Shown: piece by piece, positions 24,971 through 38,389 of the stretch | Layout: each line of letters starts with the position of its first letter | Position numbering within the stretch: the stretch's first letter is position 1 | Assembly (NCBI GenBank): GCA_023053545.1 | Contig: JAKZAN010000046.1 | Location: forward strand, 248,001 to 312,000 | Origin: Lepidurus packardi | Taxonomy: Eukaryota; Arthropoda; Branchiopoda; Notostraca; Triopsidae | Direction of reading: 5' to 3' | DNA length: 64,000 bases | Notes under the pieces: model-generated | Told to the model about the DNA's origin: nothing | Seen by the model: the letters and a program-made list of their open reading frames with translations, nothing else | Database searches by the model: none | Made by a program: the position numbers and the translations under genes

Positions 24971-27900
24971 ACTGAATTAATTGTACTGATTGTACTGAAT
25001 GTATTTCTTACGGACTGAATTAATTCCTTACGGACTGAACTAATTCCTTACGGACTTAAATAATTCATTACGGACTGAATTAACTCATTACGGACGGAAT
25101 TAATTCCTTACGGACTGAATAAATTCCTTACGGACTGAATTAATTCTTTATGATTGATTGAATTCCTTATTTACTGAATTAATTAGTTACGAACTGAATT
25201 AATTCCTTACGGACTGAATTAATACCTTACGGACTGAATTAAATCCTTCCGGACTGAATTAATTCCTTACGGACTGAATTAATACCTTACGGACTGAATT
25301 AAATCCTTACAGACTGAATTAATGCCTTACGGACTGAATTAATTCCTTAAATCCTTAATTAATTCCTTACGGACTGAATTAATTTCATCCGGACTATATT
25401 AATTCATTACGCACTTAATTAATCCATTACGGACTGAATTAATTCCTTAAGGACTGTATTAATTCCTTACGGACTGAATTAATACCTTACGGACTGAATT
25501 AAATCCTTACGGACTGAATTAATTCCTTACGGACTGAATTAATACCTTACGGACTGAATTAAATCCTTACAGACTGAATTAATTCCTTACGGACTGAACT
25601 TATTCCTTACGGACTGAATTAATTCCTTACGGACTGAATTAATTCCTTAATTCCTTAATTAATTCCTTACGGACTGAATTAATTTCATCCGGACTGAATT
25701 AATTCATTACGCACTTAATTAATTCCTTACGGACTGAATTAATTCATTACGGACTGAATTAATTCCTTACGGTCTGAATTAATTCCGTACGGATTTAATT
25801 AATTCCGTAAGGGATGAATGAATTAATTACGGACTGAAATAATTCCTTACGGACTAAATTAATTCCTTACGGACTGAATTAATTCCTTACGGACTGAATT
25901 AATTCCTTACGGACTGAATTAATTCCTTACGGACTGAATTATTTCCTTACGGACTGAATTAATTCTTTAGGATTGATTGAATTCCTTTCTTACTGAAAAA
26001 ATTCCTAACGGACTGAATTAATTCCTTAATTAATTCCTTACGGACTGAATTAATTTCATACGGACTGAATTAATTCATTACGGACTTAATTAATCCATTA
26101 CGGACTGAATTAATTCCTTACGGACTTAATTAATTCCTTACGGACTGTATAAATTCCTTACGGACTGAATTAATTCCTTACGGACTGAATTAATACCTTA
26201 CGGACTGAATTAAATCCTTACGGACTGAATTAATTCCTTACGGACTGAATTAATACCTTACGGACTGAATTAAATCCTTACAGACTGAATTAATTCCTTA
26301 CGGACTGAATTAATTTCTTAATTCCTTAATTAATTCCTTACGGACTGAATTAATTTCATCCGGACTATATTAATTCATTACGCAATTAATTAATCCATTA
26401 CGGACTGAATTAATTCCTTAAGGACTGTATTAATTCCTTACGGACTGAATTAATACCTTACGGACTGAATTAAATCCTTACGGACTGAATTAATTCCTTA
26501 CGGACTGAATTAATACCTTACGGACTGAATTAAATCCTTACAGACTGAATTAATTCCTTACGGACTGAACTTATTCCTTACGGACTGAATTAATTCCTTA
26601 CGGACTGAATTAATTCCTTACGGACTGAATTAATTCCTTAATTCCTTAATTAATTCCTTACGGACTGAATTAATTTCATCCGGACTGAATTAATTCATTA
26701 CGCACTTAATTAATCCATTACGGACTGAATTAATTCCTTACGGACTGTATTAAATCCTTACGGACTGAATTAATTCCTTACGGACTTAATTAATTCCTTA
26801 CGGACTTAATTAATTCCTTACGGACTGAATTAATTCATTACGGACTGAATTAATTCATTACGGACTGAATTAATACCTCACGGACTGAATTAAATCCTTA
26901 CGGACTGAATTAATTCCTTACGGACTTAATTAATTCCTTACGGACTGAATTAATTCCTTACGGACCTAATTAATTCCTTACGGACGGAATTAATTCTTTA
27001 CGGACTTAATTAATTCCTTACGGACTTAATTAATTCCTTACGTACTTAATTAATTCCTTACGGTCTGAATTAATTCCGTACGGATTTAATTAATTCCGTA
27101 AGGAATGAATGAATTAATTACGGACTGAAATAATTCCTTACGGACTAAATTAATTCCTTACGGACTGAATTAATTCCTTACGGACTGAATTTATTCCTTA
27201 CGGACTGAATTAATTCCTTACGGACTGAATTATTTCCTTACGAACTGAATTAATTCTTTAGGATTGATTAAATTCCTTTCTTACTGAAAAAATTCCTAAC
27301 GGACTGAATTAATTCCTTAATTAATTCCTTACGGACTGATTTAATTTCATACGGACTGAATTAATTCATTACGGACTTAATTAATCCATTACGGACTGAA
27401 TTAATTCCTTACGGACTTAATTAATTCCTTACGGACTGTATAAATTCCTTAGGGACTGAATTAATTCCTTACGGACTGAATTAAATCCTTACGGACTAAA
27501 TTAATACCTTACGGACTGAATTAAATCCTTACGGACTGAATTAATTCCTTACGGACTTAATTAATTCCTTACGGACTTAATTAATTCCTTACGGACTGAA
27601 TTAATTCATTACGGACTGAATTAATTCATTACGGACTGAATTAATACCTCACGGACTGAATTAAATCCTTACGGACTGAATTAATTCCTAACGGACTTAA
27701 TTAATTCCTTACGGACTGAATTAATTCATTACGGACTGAATTAATTCCTTACGGACTGAATTAATTCCTTACGGACCTAATTAATTCCTTACGGACGGAA
27801 TTAATTCTTTACGGACTGAATTAATTCCGTACGGATTTAATTAATTCCTTACGGACTGAATTAATTCCTTACGGACTGAATTAATTCATTATGGACTTAA

Positions 27901-28483
27901 TCAATTCCGTAAGGAATGAATGAATTAATTACGGACTGAAATAATTCCTTACGGACTGAATTAATTCCTTACGAACTGAATTAATTCCTTACGGACTGAA
28001 TTAATTCCTTACGGACTGAATTTTTTCCTTACGGACTGAATTAATTCTTTAGGATTGATTGAATTCCTTTCTTACTGAATTAATTCCTTACGGACTTAAT
28101 TAATTCCTTACGGAATTAATTAATTCCTTACGGCCTTAACTAAATCCCTACGGACTTAATTAATTCCTTACGGACTTAATTAATTCTTTACGGAATTAAT
28201 TAATTCATTACGGAATTTATTAATTCATTACGGATTCAATTAATTCATTACGGACTTTCTTAATTCATTACGGACTTAATTAATTCCTTACAGACTTAAT
28301 TAATTCAGTAAGGACTTAATTAATTCCTTACGGACTTAATTAATTCCTTACGGACTTAATTATTTCATTACGGACTTAATTAATTCCTTACGGACTTAAT
28401 TAATTCCTTGCGGTCTTAATTAAATCCATACGGACTTAATTAATTCCTTACGGACTTAAATAATTCTTTACGGAATTAATTAA
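19681..28483 (+). repeat. Dispersed duplication between T-type domains, offset 8423 bp
   Basis: The segment 19681-20060 matches 28104-28483. The uncommon unit TTCCTTGCGG is at 19981 and 28404. A second pair, 23341-23780 and 30844-31283 (offset 7503), shares TTCCTTAGGTACTTAATT. Confidence 0.8.
24971..28090 (+). repeat. 20-bp satellite, G-type domain 2
   Basis: The array returns abruptly to ACTGAATTAA units. It opens with the rare string TTGTACTGATTGTACTGAAT at 24981, found elsewhere only at 12135 and 19338. From 24981 to about 25723 it matches 12135-12877 at a constant offset of 12,846 bp, so this domain is at least partly a copy of G-type domain 1. The domain again contains phase breaks and the TTCTTTAGGATTGATT landmark (near 25.97, 27.26 and 28.05 kb). 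Confidence 0.88.
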
Positions 28484-31400
28484 TTCATTACGGAATTTAT
28501 TAATTCATTACGGATTCAATTAATTCATTACAGACTTTCTTAATTCATTACGGACTTAATTAGTTCCTTACGGACCTAATTCATTAATTACGGACTTAAT
28601 TAATTCATTACGAACTTAAATAATTCATTACGGACTTAATTAAATCCTTACGGACTTAATTAATTCATTACGGACTTAATTAATTCATTACGGAATTAAT
28701 TCATTCATTACGGAATTAAATAATTCATTACGGATTTAATTAATTCATTACGGACTTTATTAATTCTTTACGGACTTAATTAATTCCTTACGGACTAAAT
28801 TAATTCTTTACGGAATTAATTAATTCATTACGGAATTTATTAATTCATTACGGATTCAATTAATTCATTACGGACTTTCTTAATTCATTACGGACTTAAT
28901 TAATTCCTTACGGACCTAATTAATTCATTACGGACTTTATAAATTCCTTAGGGACTTAATTAATTTCTTACGGACTTAGTTAAATCATAACGGACTAAAT
29001 TAATTCCTTACGGACTTAATTAATTCCTTACGGACTTAATTAATTATTTACGGACTTAATTAAATCCATACGGACTTAATTAATTCCTTACGGACTTAAA
29101 TAATTCTTTACGGAATTAATTAATTCATTACGGAATTTATTAATTCATTACGGATTCAATTAATTCATTACGGACTTTCTTAATTCATTACGGACTTAAT
29201 TAGTTCCTTACGGACCTAATTCATTTATTACGGACTTAATTAATTCATTACGAACTTAAATAATTCATTACGGACTTAATTAAATCCTTACGGACTTAAT
29301 TAATTCATTACGGACTTAATTAATTCCTTACGGAATTAATTCATTCATTACGGAATTAAATAATTCATTACGGATTTAATTAATTCATTACGGACTTTAT
29401 TAATTCTTTACGGACTTAATTAATTCCTTACGGACTTAATTAATTCTTTAAGGAATTAATTAATTCATTACGGAATTTATTAATTCATTACGGATTCAAT
29501 TAATTCATTACGGACTTTCTTAATTCATTACGGACTTAATTAGTTCCTTACGGACCTAATTCATTTATTACGGACTTAATTAATTCATTACGAACTTAAA
29601 TAATTCATTACGGACTTAATTAAATCCTTACGGACTTAATTAATTCATTACGGACTTAATTAATTCCTTACGGAATTAATTCATTCATTACGGAATTAAA
29701 TAATTCATTACGGATTTAATTAATTCATTACGGACTTTATTAATTCTTTACGGACTTAATTAATTCCTTACGGACTTAATTAATTCTTTAAGGAATTAAT
29801 TAATTCATTACGGAATTTATTAATTCATTACGGATTCAATTAATTCATTACGGACTTTCTTAATTCATTACGGACTTAATTAATTCCTTACGGACCTAAT
29901 TCATTCATTACGGACTTTATAAATTCCTTAGGGACTTAATTAATTTCTTACGGACTTAGTTAAATCATAACGGACTAAATTAATTCCTTACGGACTTAAT
30001 TAATTCCTTACGGACTTAATTAATTCCTTACGGAATTAATTAATTCCTTACGGCCTTAACTAAATCCCTACGGACTTAATTAATTCCTTACGGACTTAAT
30101 TAATTCTTTACGGAATTAATTAATTCATTACGGAATTTATTAATTCATTACGGATTCAATTAATTCATTACGGACTTTCTTAATTCATTACGGACTTAAT
30201 TAATTCCTTACAGACTTAATTAATTCAGTAAGGACTTAATTAATTCCTTACGGACTTAATTAATTCCTTACGGACTTAATTATTTCATTACGGACTTAAT
30301 TCATTCCTTACGGACTTAATTAATTCCTTACGGCCTTAATTAAATCCATACGGACTTAATTAATTCCTTACGGACTTAAATAATTCTTTACGGAATTAAT
30401 TAATTCATTACGGAATTTATTAATTCATTACGGATTCAATTAATTCATTACGGACTTTCTTAATTCATTACGGACTTAATTAGTTCCTTACGGATCTAAT
30501 TCATTTATTACGGACTTAATTAATTCATTACGAACTTAAATAATTCTTTACGGACTTAATTAATTCCTTACGGACTTAATTAATTCTTTACGGAATTAAT
30601 TAATTCATTACGGAATTTATTAATTCATTACGGATTCAATTAATTCATTACGGACTTTCTTAATTCATTACGGACCTAATAAATTCCGTACGGATCTAAT
30701 TCATTCATTACGGACTTTATAAATTCCTTAGGGACTTAATTAATTTCTTACGGACTTAGTTAAATCATAACGGACTAAATTAATTCCTTACGGACTTAAT
30801 TAAATCCTTACGGACTTAATTAATTCCTTACGGAATTAATTAATTCCTTACGGCCTTAACTAAATCCCTACGGACTTAATTAATTCCTTACGGACTTAAT
30901 TAGTTCCTTACGGACTTAATTATTTCATTACGGACTTCATTAATTCCTTACGTACTTAATTAACTCACTACGGACTTAATTAATTCCCTACGGAATTTAT
31001 TAATTCATTACGGACTTAATTATTTCCTTAGGGACTTCATTAATTCATTACGGACTTTATAAATTCCTTAGGGACTTTAGAAATTCCTTAGGTACTTAAT
31101 TAATTCCTTACGGACTTAGTTAATTCATTACGGACTTAAATATTTCCTTAGGGACTTCATTAATTCATTACGGACTTTATAAATTCCTTAGGGACTTAAT
31201 TAATTCCTTACGGACTTAGTTAATTCACTACGGACTTTATTAATTCATTACGGACTTAATTAATTCAGTACGGACTTAACTAATTCATTAGGGACTTAAT
31301 TAATTCCTTACGGAATTAATTAATTCCTTACGGCCTTAACTAAATCCCTACGGACTTAATTAATTCCTTACGGACTTAATTAATTCTTTACGGAATTAAT

Positions 31401-34400
31401 TAATTCATTACGGAATTTATTAATTCATTACGGATTCAATTAATTCATTACGGATTTTCTTAATTCATTACGGACTTAATTAATTCCTTACAGACTTAAT
31501 TAATTCAGTAAGGACTTAATTAATTCCTTACGGACTTAATTAATTCCTTACGGACTTAATTAATTCCTTACGGACTTAATTATTTCATTACGGACTTCAT
31601 TAATTCCTTACGTACTTAATTAACTCACTACGGACTTAATAAATTCCCTACGGAATTTATTAATTCATTACGGACTTAATTATTTCCTTAGGGACTTCAT
31701 TAATTCATTACGGACTTTATAAATTCCTTAGGGACTTCATTAATTCATTACGGACTTTATAAATTCCTTAATGACTTAATTAATTCCTTACGGACTTAGT
31801 TAATTCACTACGGACTTTATTAATTCATTACGGACTTAATTAATTCAGTACGGACTTAACTAATTCCTTACGGATTTAATTAATTCCTTACGGACTTAAT
31901 TAATTCATTACGGAATTTATTAATTCATTACGGACTTAATTAAATCCTTACAGACTTAATTTATTCAGTAAAGACTTAATTAATTCCCTACGGACTTTAT
32001 TAATTCATTACGGACTTAATTATTTCCTTAGGGACTTCATTAATTCATTTCGGACTTCATTAATTCATAACGGACTTAATTAATTCATTACGGACTTAAT
32101 TAATTCCTTACGGAATTAATTCATTCATTACGGAATTAAATAATTCAATACGGATTTAATTAATTCATTACGGACTTTACTAATTCATTACGGAATTAAT
32201 TAATTCTTTACGGACTTAATTAATTCATTACGAACTTAATTAATTCATTACGGACTTAATTAATTCATTACGGACTTAATTAATTCCCTACGGACTTAAT
32301 TAATTCCTTACGAACTTAATTAATTCTTTACGGAATTAATTAATTCATTACGGAATTTATTAATTCATTACGGACTTAATTAAATCCTTACGGACTTAAT
32401 TAATTCATTACGGACTTAATTAATTGCTTACGGAATTAATTCATTCATTACGGAATTAAATAATTCATTACGGATTTAACTAATTCATTACGGACTTTAT
32501 TAATTCATTACGTAATTAATTAATTCCTTACGGATTTAATTATTTCCTTAGGGACTTCATTAATTCATTTCGGACTTCATTAATTCATAACGGACTTAAT
32601 TAATTCATTACGGACTTAATTAATTCCTTACGGAATTAATTCATTCATTACGGAATTAAATAATTCATTACGGATTTAATTAATTCATTACGGACTTTAT
32701 TAATTCATTACGGAATTAATTAATTCTTTACGGACTTAATTAATTCATTACGAACTTAATTAATTCATTACGGACTTAATTAATTCATTACGGACTTAAT
32801 TAATTCCCTACGGACTTAATTAATTCCTTACGAACCTAATTAATTCTTTACGGAATTAACTAATTCATAACGGAATTTATTAATTCATTACGGACTTAAT
32901 TAAATCCTTACGGTCTTAATTAATTCATTACGGACTTAATTAACTCCTTACGGAATTAATTAATTCCTTACGAACCTAATTAATTCTTTACGAACTTAAT
33001 TAATTCATTACGGACTTAATTAATTCATTACGGACTTAATTAATTCCCTACGGACTTAATTAATTCCTTACGAACCTAATTAATTCTTTACGGAATTAAC
33101 TAATTCATAACGGAATTTATTAATTCATTACGGACTTAATTAAATCCTTACGGTCTTAATTAATTCATTACGGACTTAATTAACTCCTTACGGAATTAAT
33201 TAATTCCTTACGAACCTAATTAATTCTTTACGGAATTAACTAATTCATAACGGAATTTATTAATTCATTACGGACTTAATTAAATCCTTACGGTCTTAAT
33301 TAATTCATTACGGACTTAATTAACTCCTTACGGAATTAATTCATTCATTAAGGAATTAAATAATTCATTACGGAATTAATTAATTCCTTACGGACTTAAT
33401 TAATTCACTACGGACTTTATTAATTCATTACGGACTTAATTATTTCCTTAGGGACTTCACTAATTCATTACGGACTTAATTATTTCCTTAGGGACTTCAT
33501 TAATTCATTTCGGACTTCATTAATTCATTACGGAATTTATAAATTCCTTAGGAACTTAATTAAATCCTTACGGACTTAGTTAATTCATTACGGACTTAAT
33601 TCATTCCTTACGGACTTAATTAATTCCTTACGGCCTTAATTAAATCCATACGGACTTAATTAATTCCTTACGGACTTAAATAATTCTTTACGGAATTAAT
33701 TAATTCATTACGGACTTAATTAATTCATTACGGACTTAATTAATTCCTTACGGAATTAATTCATTCATTACGGAATTAAATAATTCATTACGGATTTAAT
33801 TTATTCATTACGGACTTAATTAATTCCATACGGACTTAATTAATTCTTTACGGAATTAATTAATTCATTACGGAATTTATTAATTCATTACGGATTCAAT
33901 TAATTCATTACGGACTTTCTTAATTCATTACGGACTTAATTAATTCCTAACAGACTTAATTAATTCAGTAAGGACTTAATTAATTCCTTACGGACTTAAT
34001 TAATTCCTTACGGACTTAATTATTTCATTACGGACTTAATTCATTCCTTACGGACTTAATTAATTCCTTACGGCCTTAATTAAATCCATACGGACTTAAT
34101 TAATTCCTTACGGACTTAAATAATTCTTTACGGAATTAATTAATTCATTACGGACTTAATTAATACTTTACGGAATTAATTAATTCATTACGGAATTTAT
34201 TAATTCATTACGGATTCAATTAATTCATTACGGACTTTCTTAATTCATTACGGACTTAATAAATTCCTTACGGACCTAATTCATTCATTACGGACTTTAT
34301 AAATTCCTTAGGGACTTAATTAATTTCTTACGGACTTAGTTAAATCATAACGGACTAAATTAATTCCTTACGGACTTAATTAATTCCTTACGGACTTAAT

Positions 34401-35720
34401 TAATTCCTTACGGAATTAATTAATTCCTTACGGCCTTAACTAAATCCCTACGGACTTAATTAATTCCTTACGGACTTAATTAATTCCTTACGGACTTAAT
34501 TATTTCATTACGGACTTCATTAATTCCTTACGTACTTAATTAATTCATTACGGACTTAATTATTTCCTTAGGGACTTCAGTAATTCATTTCGGACTTCAT
34601 TAATTCATAACGGACTTAATTAATTCATTACGGACTTAATTAAATCCTTACGGACTTAATTAATTCATTACGGACTTAATTAATTCCTTACGGAATTAAT
34701 TCATTCATTACGGAATTAAATAATTCATTACGGATTTAATTAATTCATTACGGACTTTATTAATTCATTACGGAATTAATTAATTCTTTACGGACTTAAT
34801 TAATTCATTACGAACTTAATTAATTCATTACGGAATTAATTAATTCATTACGGACTTAATTAATTCCCTACGGACTTAATTAATTCTTTACGAACTTAAT
34901 TAATTCTTTACGGAATTAATTAATTCATTACGGAATTTATTAATTCATTACGGACTTAATTAAATCCTTACGGACTTAATTAATTCATTACGGACTTAAT
35001 TAATTGCTTACGGAATTAATTCATTCATTACGGAATTAAATAATTCATTACGGATTTAATTAATTCATTACGGACTTTATTAATTCATTACGTAATTAAT
35101 TAATTCCTTACGGACTCAATTAAGTCACTACGGACTTTATTAATTCATTACGGAATTTATAAATTCCTTAGGAACTTAATTAATTCCTTACGGACTTAAT
35201 TAATTCCTTACGGAGCTAATTCATTCATTACGGACTTTATAAATTCCTTAGGGACTTTATTAATTCCTTACGGATTTAGTTAATTCATAACGGACTTAAT
35301 TAATTCCTAACGGACTTAATTAACTCCTTACGGCCTTAATTAAATCCCTACGGACTTAATTAATTCAGTACGGACTTAATTAATTCCTTACGGATTTAAC
35401 TAATTCCTTACGGACTTAATTAATTCATTACGGAATTTATTAATTCATTACGGACTTAATTAAATCCTTACAGACTTAATTAATTCAGTAAGGACTTAAT
35501 TGATTCCTTACGGACTTAATTATTTCATTACGTACATCATTAATTCTTTACGGACTTAATTAATACACTACGGACTTAATTAATTCCCTACGGAATTTAT
35601 TAATTCATTACGGACTTAATTATTTCCTTAGGGACTTCATTAATTCATTTCGGACTTCATTAATTCATTACGGACTTCAATATTTCCTTAGGGACTTCAT
35701 TAATTCATTACGGACTTTAT
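28091..35720 (+). repeat. 20-bp satellite, T-type domain 2
   Basis: ACTTAATTAA units resume directly after the TTCTTTAGGATTGATT landmark and run 7.6 kb to the right junction in one unbroken 20-bp phase. The TTCCTTACGGAATTAA marker starts at 28104, 30024, 30824, 31304 and 34404, again at multiples of 20 bp. Segments are copied from T-type domain 1: 28104-28483 matches 19681-20060 (offset 8423) and 30844-31283 matches 23341-23780 (offset 7503), with a few substitutions. Confidence 0.9.
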
Positions 35721-35730
35721 ATCTAATCGG
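35711..35730. other. Right junction, 20-bp array to 12-bp array
   Basis: The 20-bp unit is cut within ACTTTATAAATT after ACTTTAT and passes directly into ATCTAATCGGG. A 12-bp variant GTATCTAATCGGG exists at about 37,683 and 45,007, so TAT could be shared microhomology. No insertion hallmark is seen. The 12-bp sequence here does not obviously continue the sequence left of 6644. Confidence 0.85.
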
Positions 35731-36163
35731 GTCTCTGATCGGGTCTCTAATCGGGTCTCTGATCGGGTCTCTGATCGGGTCTCTGATCGGGTCTCTGATC
35801 GGGTCTCTAATCGGGTCTCTAATCGGGTCTCTGATCGGGTCTCTGATCGGGTCTCTAATCGAGGTCTCTGATCGGGTCTCTAATCAGGTCTCTAATCGGG
35901 TCTCTAATCGGGTCTGTGATCGGGTCTCTAATCGGGTCTCTGATCGGGTCTCTGATCGGGTCTCTGATCGGGTCTCTGATCGACTCTCTGATCGGGTCTC
36001 TGATCGGGTCTTTAATCGGGTCTCTAATCGGGTCTCTGATCGGGTCTCTGATCGGGTCTCTAATCGGGTCTCTAATCGGGTCTCTGATCGGGTCTCTGAT
36101 CGGGTCTCTGATCGGGTCTCTTATCGCGTCTCTGATCGGGTCTCTGATTGGGTCTCTAATCGG

Positions 36164-36189
36164 GTTATCAGACGTGCACTTTGATCGGG
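36164..36189 (+). repeat. Landmark, GTTATC form with TTGATCGGG, 4 copies
   Basis: GTTATCAGACGTGCACT followed by TTGATCGGG starts at 36164, 37091, 43536 and 44415. It differs from the GTTAAC form by one base (A to T) and never carries the 51-bp insert. The four sites are two pairs related by the long duplication (offsets 7372 and 7324). Confidence 0.9.
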
Positions 36190-37609
36190 TCTCTGATCGG
36201 GTCTCTAATCGAGTCTCTGATCGGGTCTCTGATCGGGTCTCTAATCGGGTCTCTAATCGGGTCTCTGATCGGGTCTCTGATTGGGTCTCTATTCGGGTCT
36301 CTGATCGGGTCTCTAATCGGGTTTCTAAACGGGTCTCTAATCGGTTCTCTGATCGGGTCTCTGATCGGGTCTCTGATCGGGTCTCTGATCGACTCTCTGA
36401 TCGGGTCTCTGATCGGGTCTCTATTCGGGTCTCTAATCGGGTCTCTGATCGGGTCTCTGATCGGGTCTCTATTCGGGTCTCTAATCGGGTCTCTAATCGG
36501 GTCTCTGATCGGGTCTTTAATCGGGTCTTTAATCGGGTCTCTGATCGGGTCTCTGATCGGGTCTCTATTCGGGTCTCTAATCGGGTCTCTGATCGGGTCT
36601 CTAATCGGGTCTCTGATCGGGTCTCTTATCGACTCTCTGATCGGGTCTTTAATCGGGTCTCTGACCGGGTCTCTAATCGACGTCTCTAATCGAGGTCTCT
36701 GATCGGGTCTCTAATCCGGTCTCTAATCGGGTCTCTAATCGGGTCTGTGATCGGGTCTCTAATCGGGTCTCTGATCGGGTCTCTGATCGGGTCTCTGATC
36801 GGGTCTCTGATCGGGTCTCTGATCGACTCTCTGATCGGGTCTCTGATCGGGTCTCTAATCGGGTCTCTAATCGGGTCTCTGATCGGGTCTCTAATCGGGT
36901 CTCTAATCGGGTCTCTGATCGGGTCTCTAATCGGGTCTCTAATCGGGTCTCTAATCGGGTCTCTGATCGAGTCTCTGATCGGGTCTCTATTCGGGTCTCT
37001 GATCGGGTTTCTGATCGGGTCTCTAATCGGGTCTCTAATCGGGTCTCTTATCGCGTCTCTGATCGGGTCTCTGATTGGGTCTCTAATCGGGTTATCAGAC
37101 GTGCACTTTGATCGGGTCTCTGATCGGGTCTCTAATCGAGTCTCTGATCGGGTCTCTGATCGGGTCTCTAATCGGGTCTCTAATCGACGTCTCTAATCGA
37201 GGTCTCTGATCGGGTCTCTAATCCGGTCTCTAATCGGGTCTCTAATCGGGTCTGTGATCGGGTCTCTAATCGGGTCTCTGATCGGGTCTCTGATCGGGTC
37301 TCTGATCGGGTCCCTGATCGACTCTCTGATCGGGTCTCTGATCGGGTCTCTAATCGGGTCTCTAATCGGGTCTCTGGTGGGGTCTCTGATCGGGTCTCTA
37401 ATCGGGTCTCTAATCGGATCTCTAATCGGGTCTCTGATCGGGTCTCTGATCGGGTCTTTAATCGGGTCTTTAATCGGGTCTCTGATCGGGTCTCTGATCG
37501 GGTCTCTATTCGGGTCTCTAATCGGGTCTCTGATCGGGTCTCTAATCGGGTCTCTGATCGGGTCTCTTATCGAGTCTCTGATCGGGTCTCTGATTGGGTC
37601 TCTAATCGG

Positions 37610-37635
37610 GTTAACAGACGTGCACTTTGATCGGG
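37610..37635 (+). repeat. Landmark without insert (GTTAAC form), 13 copies
   Basis: GTTAACAGACGTGCACT followed directly by TTGATCGGG is the empty counterpart of the insert-bearing sites. Copies start at 37610, 41768, 42441, 44934, 45922, 47953, 49288, 51089, 52618, 53664, 56067, 60847 and 61893. Most are preceded by a unit reading TCTTATCGCG or TCTTATCGAG about 40 bp upstream and by TCTCTGATTGGG, which makes a recognisable module end; the copy at 47953 lacks this context. The element contains palindromes GTTAAC and GTGCAC. All copies lie in the right array. The left array has only insert-bearing GTTAAC sites. Confidence 0.9.
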
Positions 37636-38389
37636 TCTCTGATCGGGTCTCTAATCGAGTCTCTGATCGGGTCTCTGATCGGGTATCTAATCGGGTCTCT
37701 AATCGGGTCTCTGATCGGGTCTCTGATTGGGTCTCTAATCGGGTCTCTAATCGGGTCTCTAATCGGGTTTCTAAACGGGTCTCTAATCGGTTCTCTGATC
37801 GGGTCTCTGATCGGGTCTCTAATCGGGTCTCTGATCGGGTCTCTAATCGGGTCTCTAATCGGGTCTCTGATCGGGTCTCTAATCGGGTCTCTGATCGGGT
37901 CCCTAATCGGGTCTCTAATCGGGTCTCTGATCGGGTCTCTAATCGGGTCTCTGATCGGGTCTCTGATCGGGTCTCTGATCGGGTCTCTTATCGGGTCTCT
38001 GATCGGGTCTCTGATCGGGTCTCTGATCGGGTCTCTGATCGGGTCTCTGATCGGGTCTCTGATCGGGTCTCTAATCGAGGTCTCTGATCGGGTCTCTAAT
38101 CCGGTCTCTAATCGGGTCTCTGATCGGGTCTATAATCGGGTTATCAGACGTGCACTTTGACCGGGACTCTAATCGGGGTCTCTTATCGGGTCTCTAACCG
38201 TGTCTCTGATCGGGTCTCTGATCGGGTCTCTGATCGGGTCTCTGATCGGGTCTCTAATCGGGTCTCTGATCGGGTCTCTAATCGGGTCTCTAATCGGGTC
38301 TCTGATCGGGTCTCTAATCGGGTCTCTGATCGGGTCCCTAATCGGGTCTCTAATCGGGTCTCTGATCGGGTCTCTAATCGGGTCTCTGA

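Larger units (their letters stand above)
12135..25723 (+). repeat. Dispersed duplication, offset 12,846 bp
   Basis: The segment 12135-12877 is repeated at 24981-25723. Shared oddities are TTGTACTGATTGTACTG, TTATTTACTGAATTAATTAG (12321 and 25167) and TTCATCCGGAC. The offset is constant at three markers. This links the two G-type domains. Confidence 0.85.
6645..35720 (+). repeat. 20-bp AT-rich satellite block
   Basis: About 1,450 tandem copies of a 20-bp unit, TTCCTTACGGACTGAATTAA or its T-type relative, fill this block. The unit joins an AT-only stretch (AATTAATT) to a mixed half containing TTACGG, with a single CpG per unit. It shows no convincing similarity to the 12-bp unit beyond a short CGG core. 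Four subdomains alternate: G type, T type, G type, T type. No reading frame of note, RNA gene or transposon end was found in these 29 kb. In a database this would read as simple satellite, and no known family name can be assigned from sequence alone. Confidence 0.96.

Noticed and set aside
6645..35720. Homeodomain-type TAATTA motifs every 20 bp, and TAATC in the 12-bp unit
   Set aside because: The motifs are short and AT-rich and repeat simply because the unit repeats. There is no evidence of use as regulatory sites.
6645..35720. The 20-bp block as a transposon insertion
   Set aside because: No terminal repeats, target-site duplication or coding region at either end.
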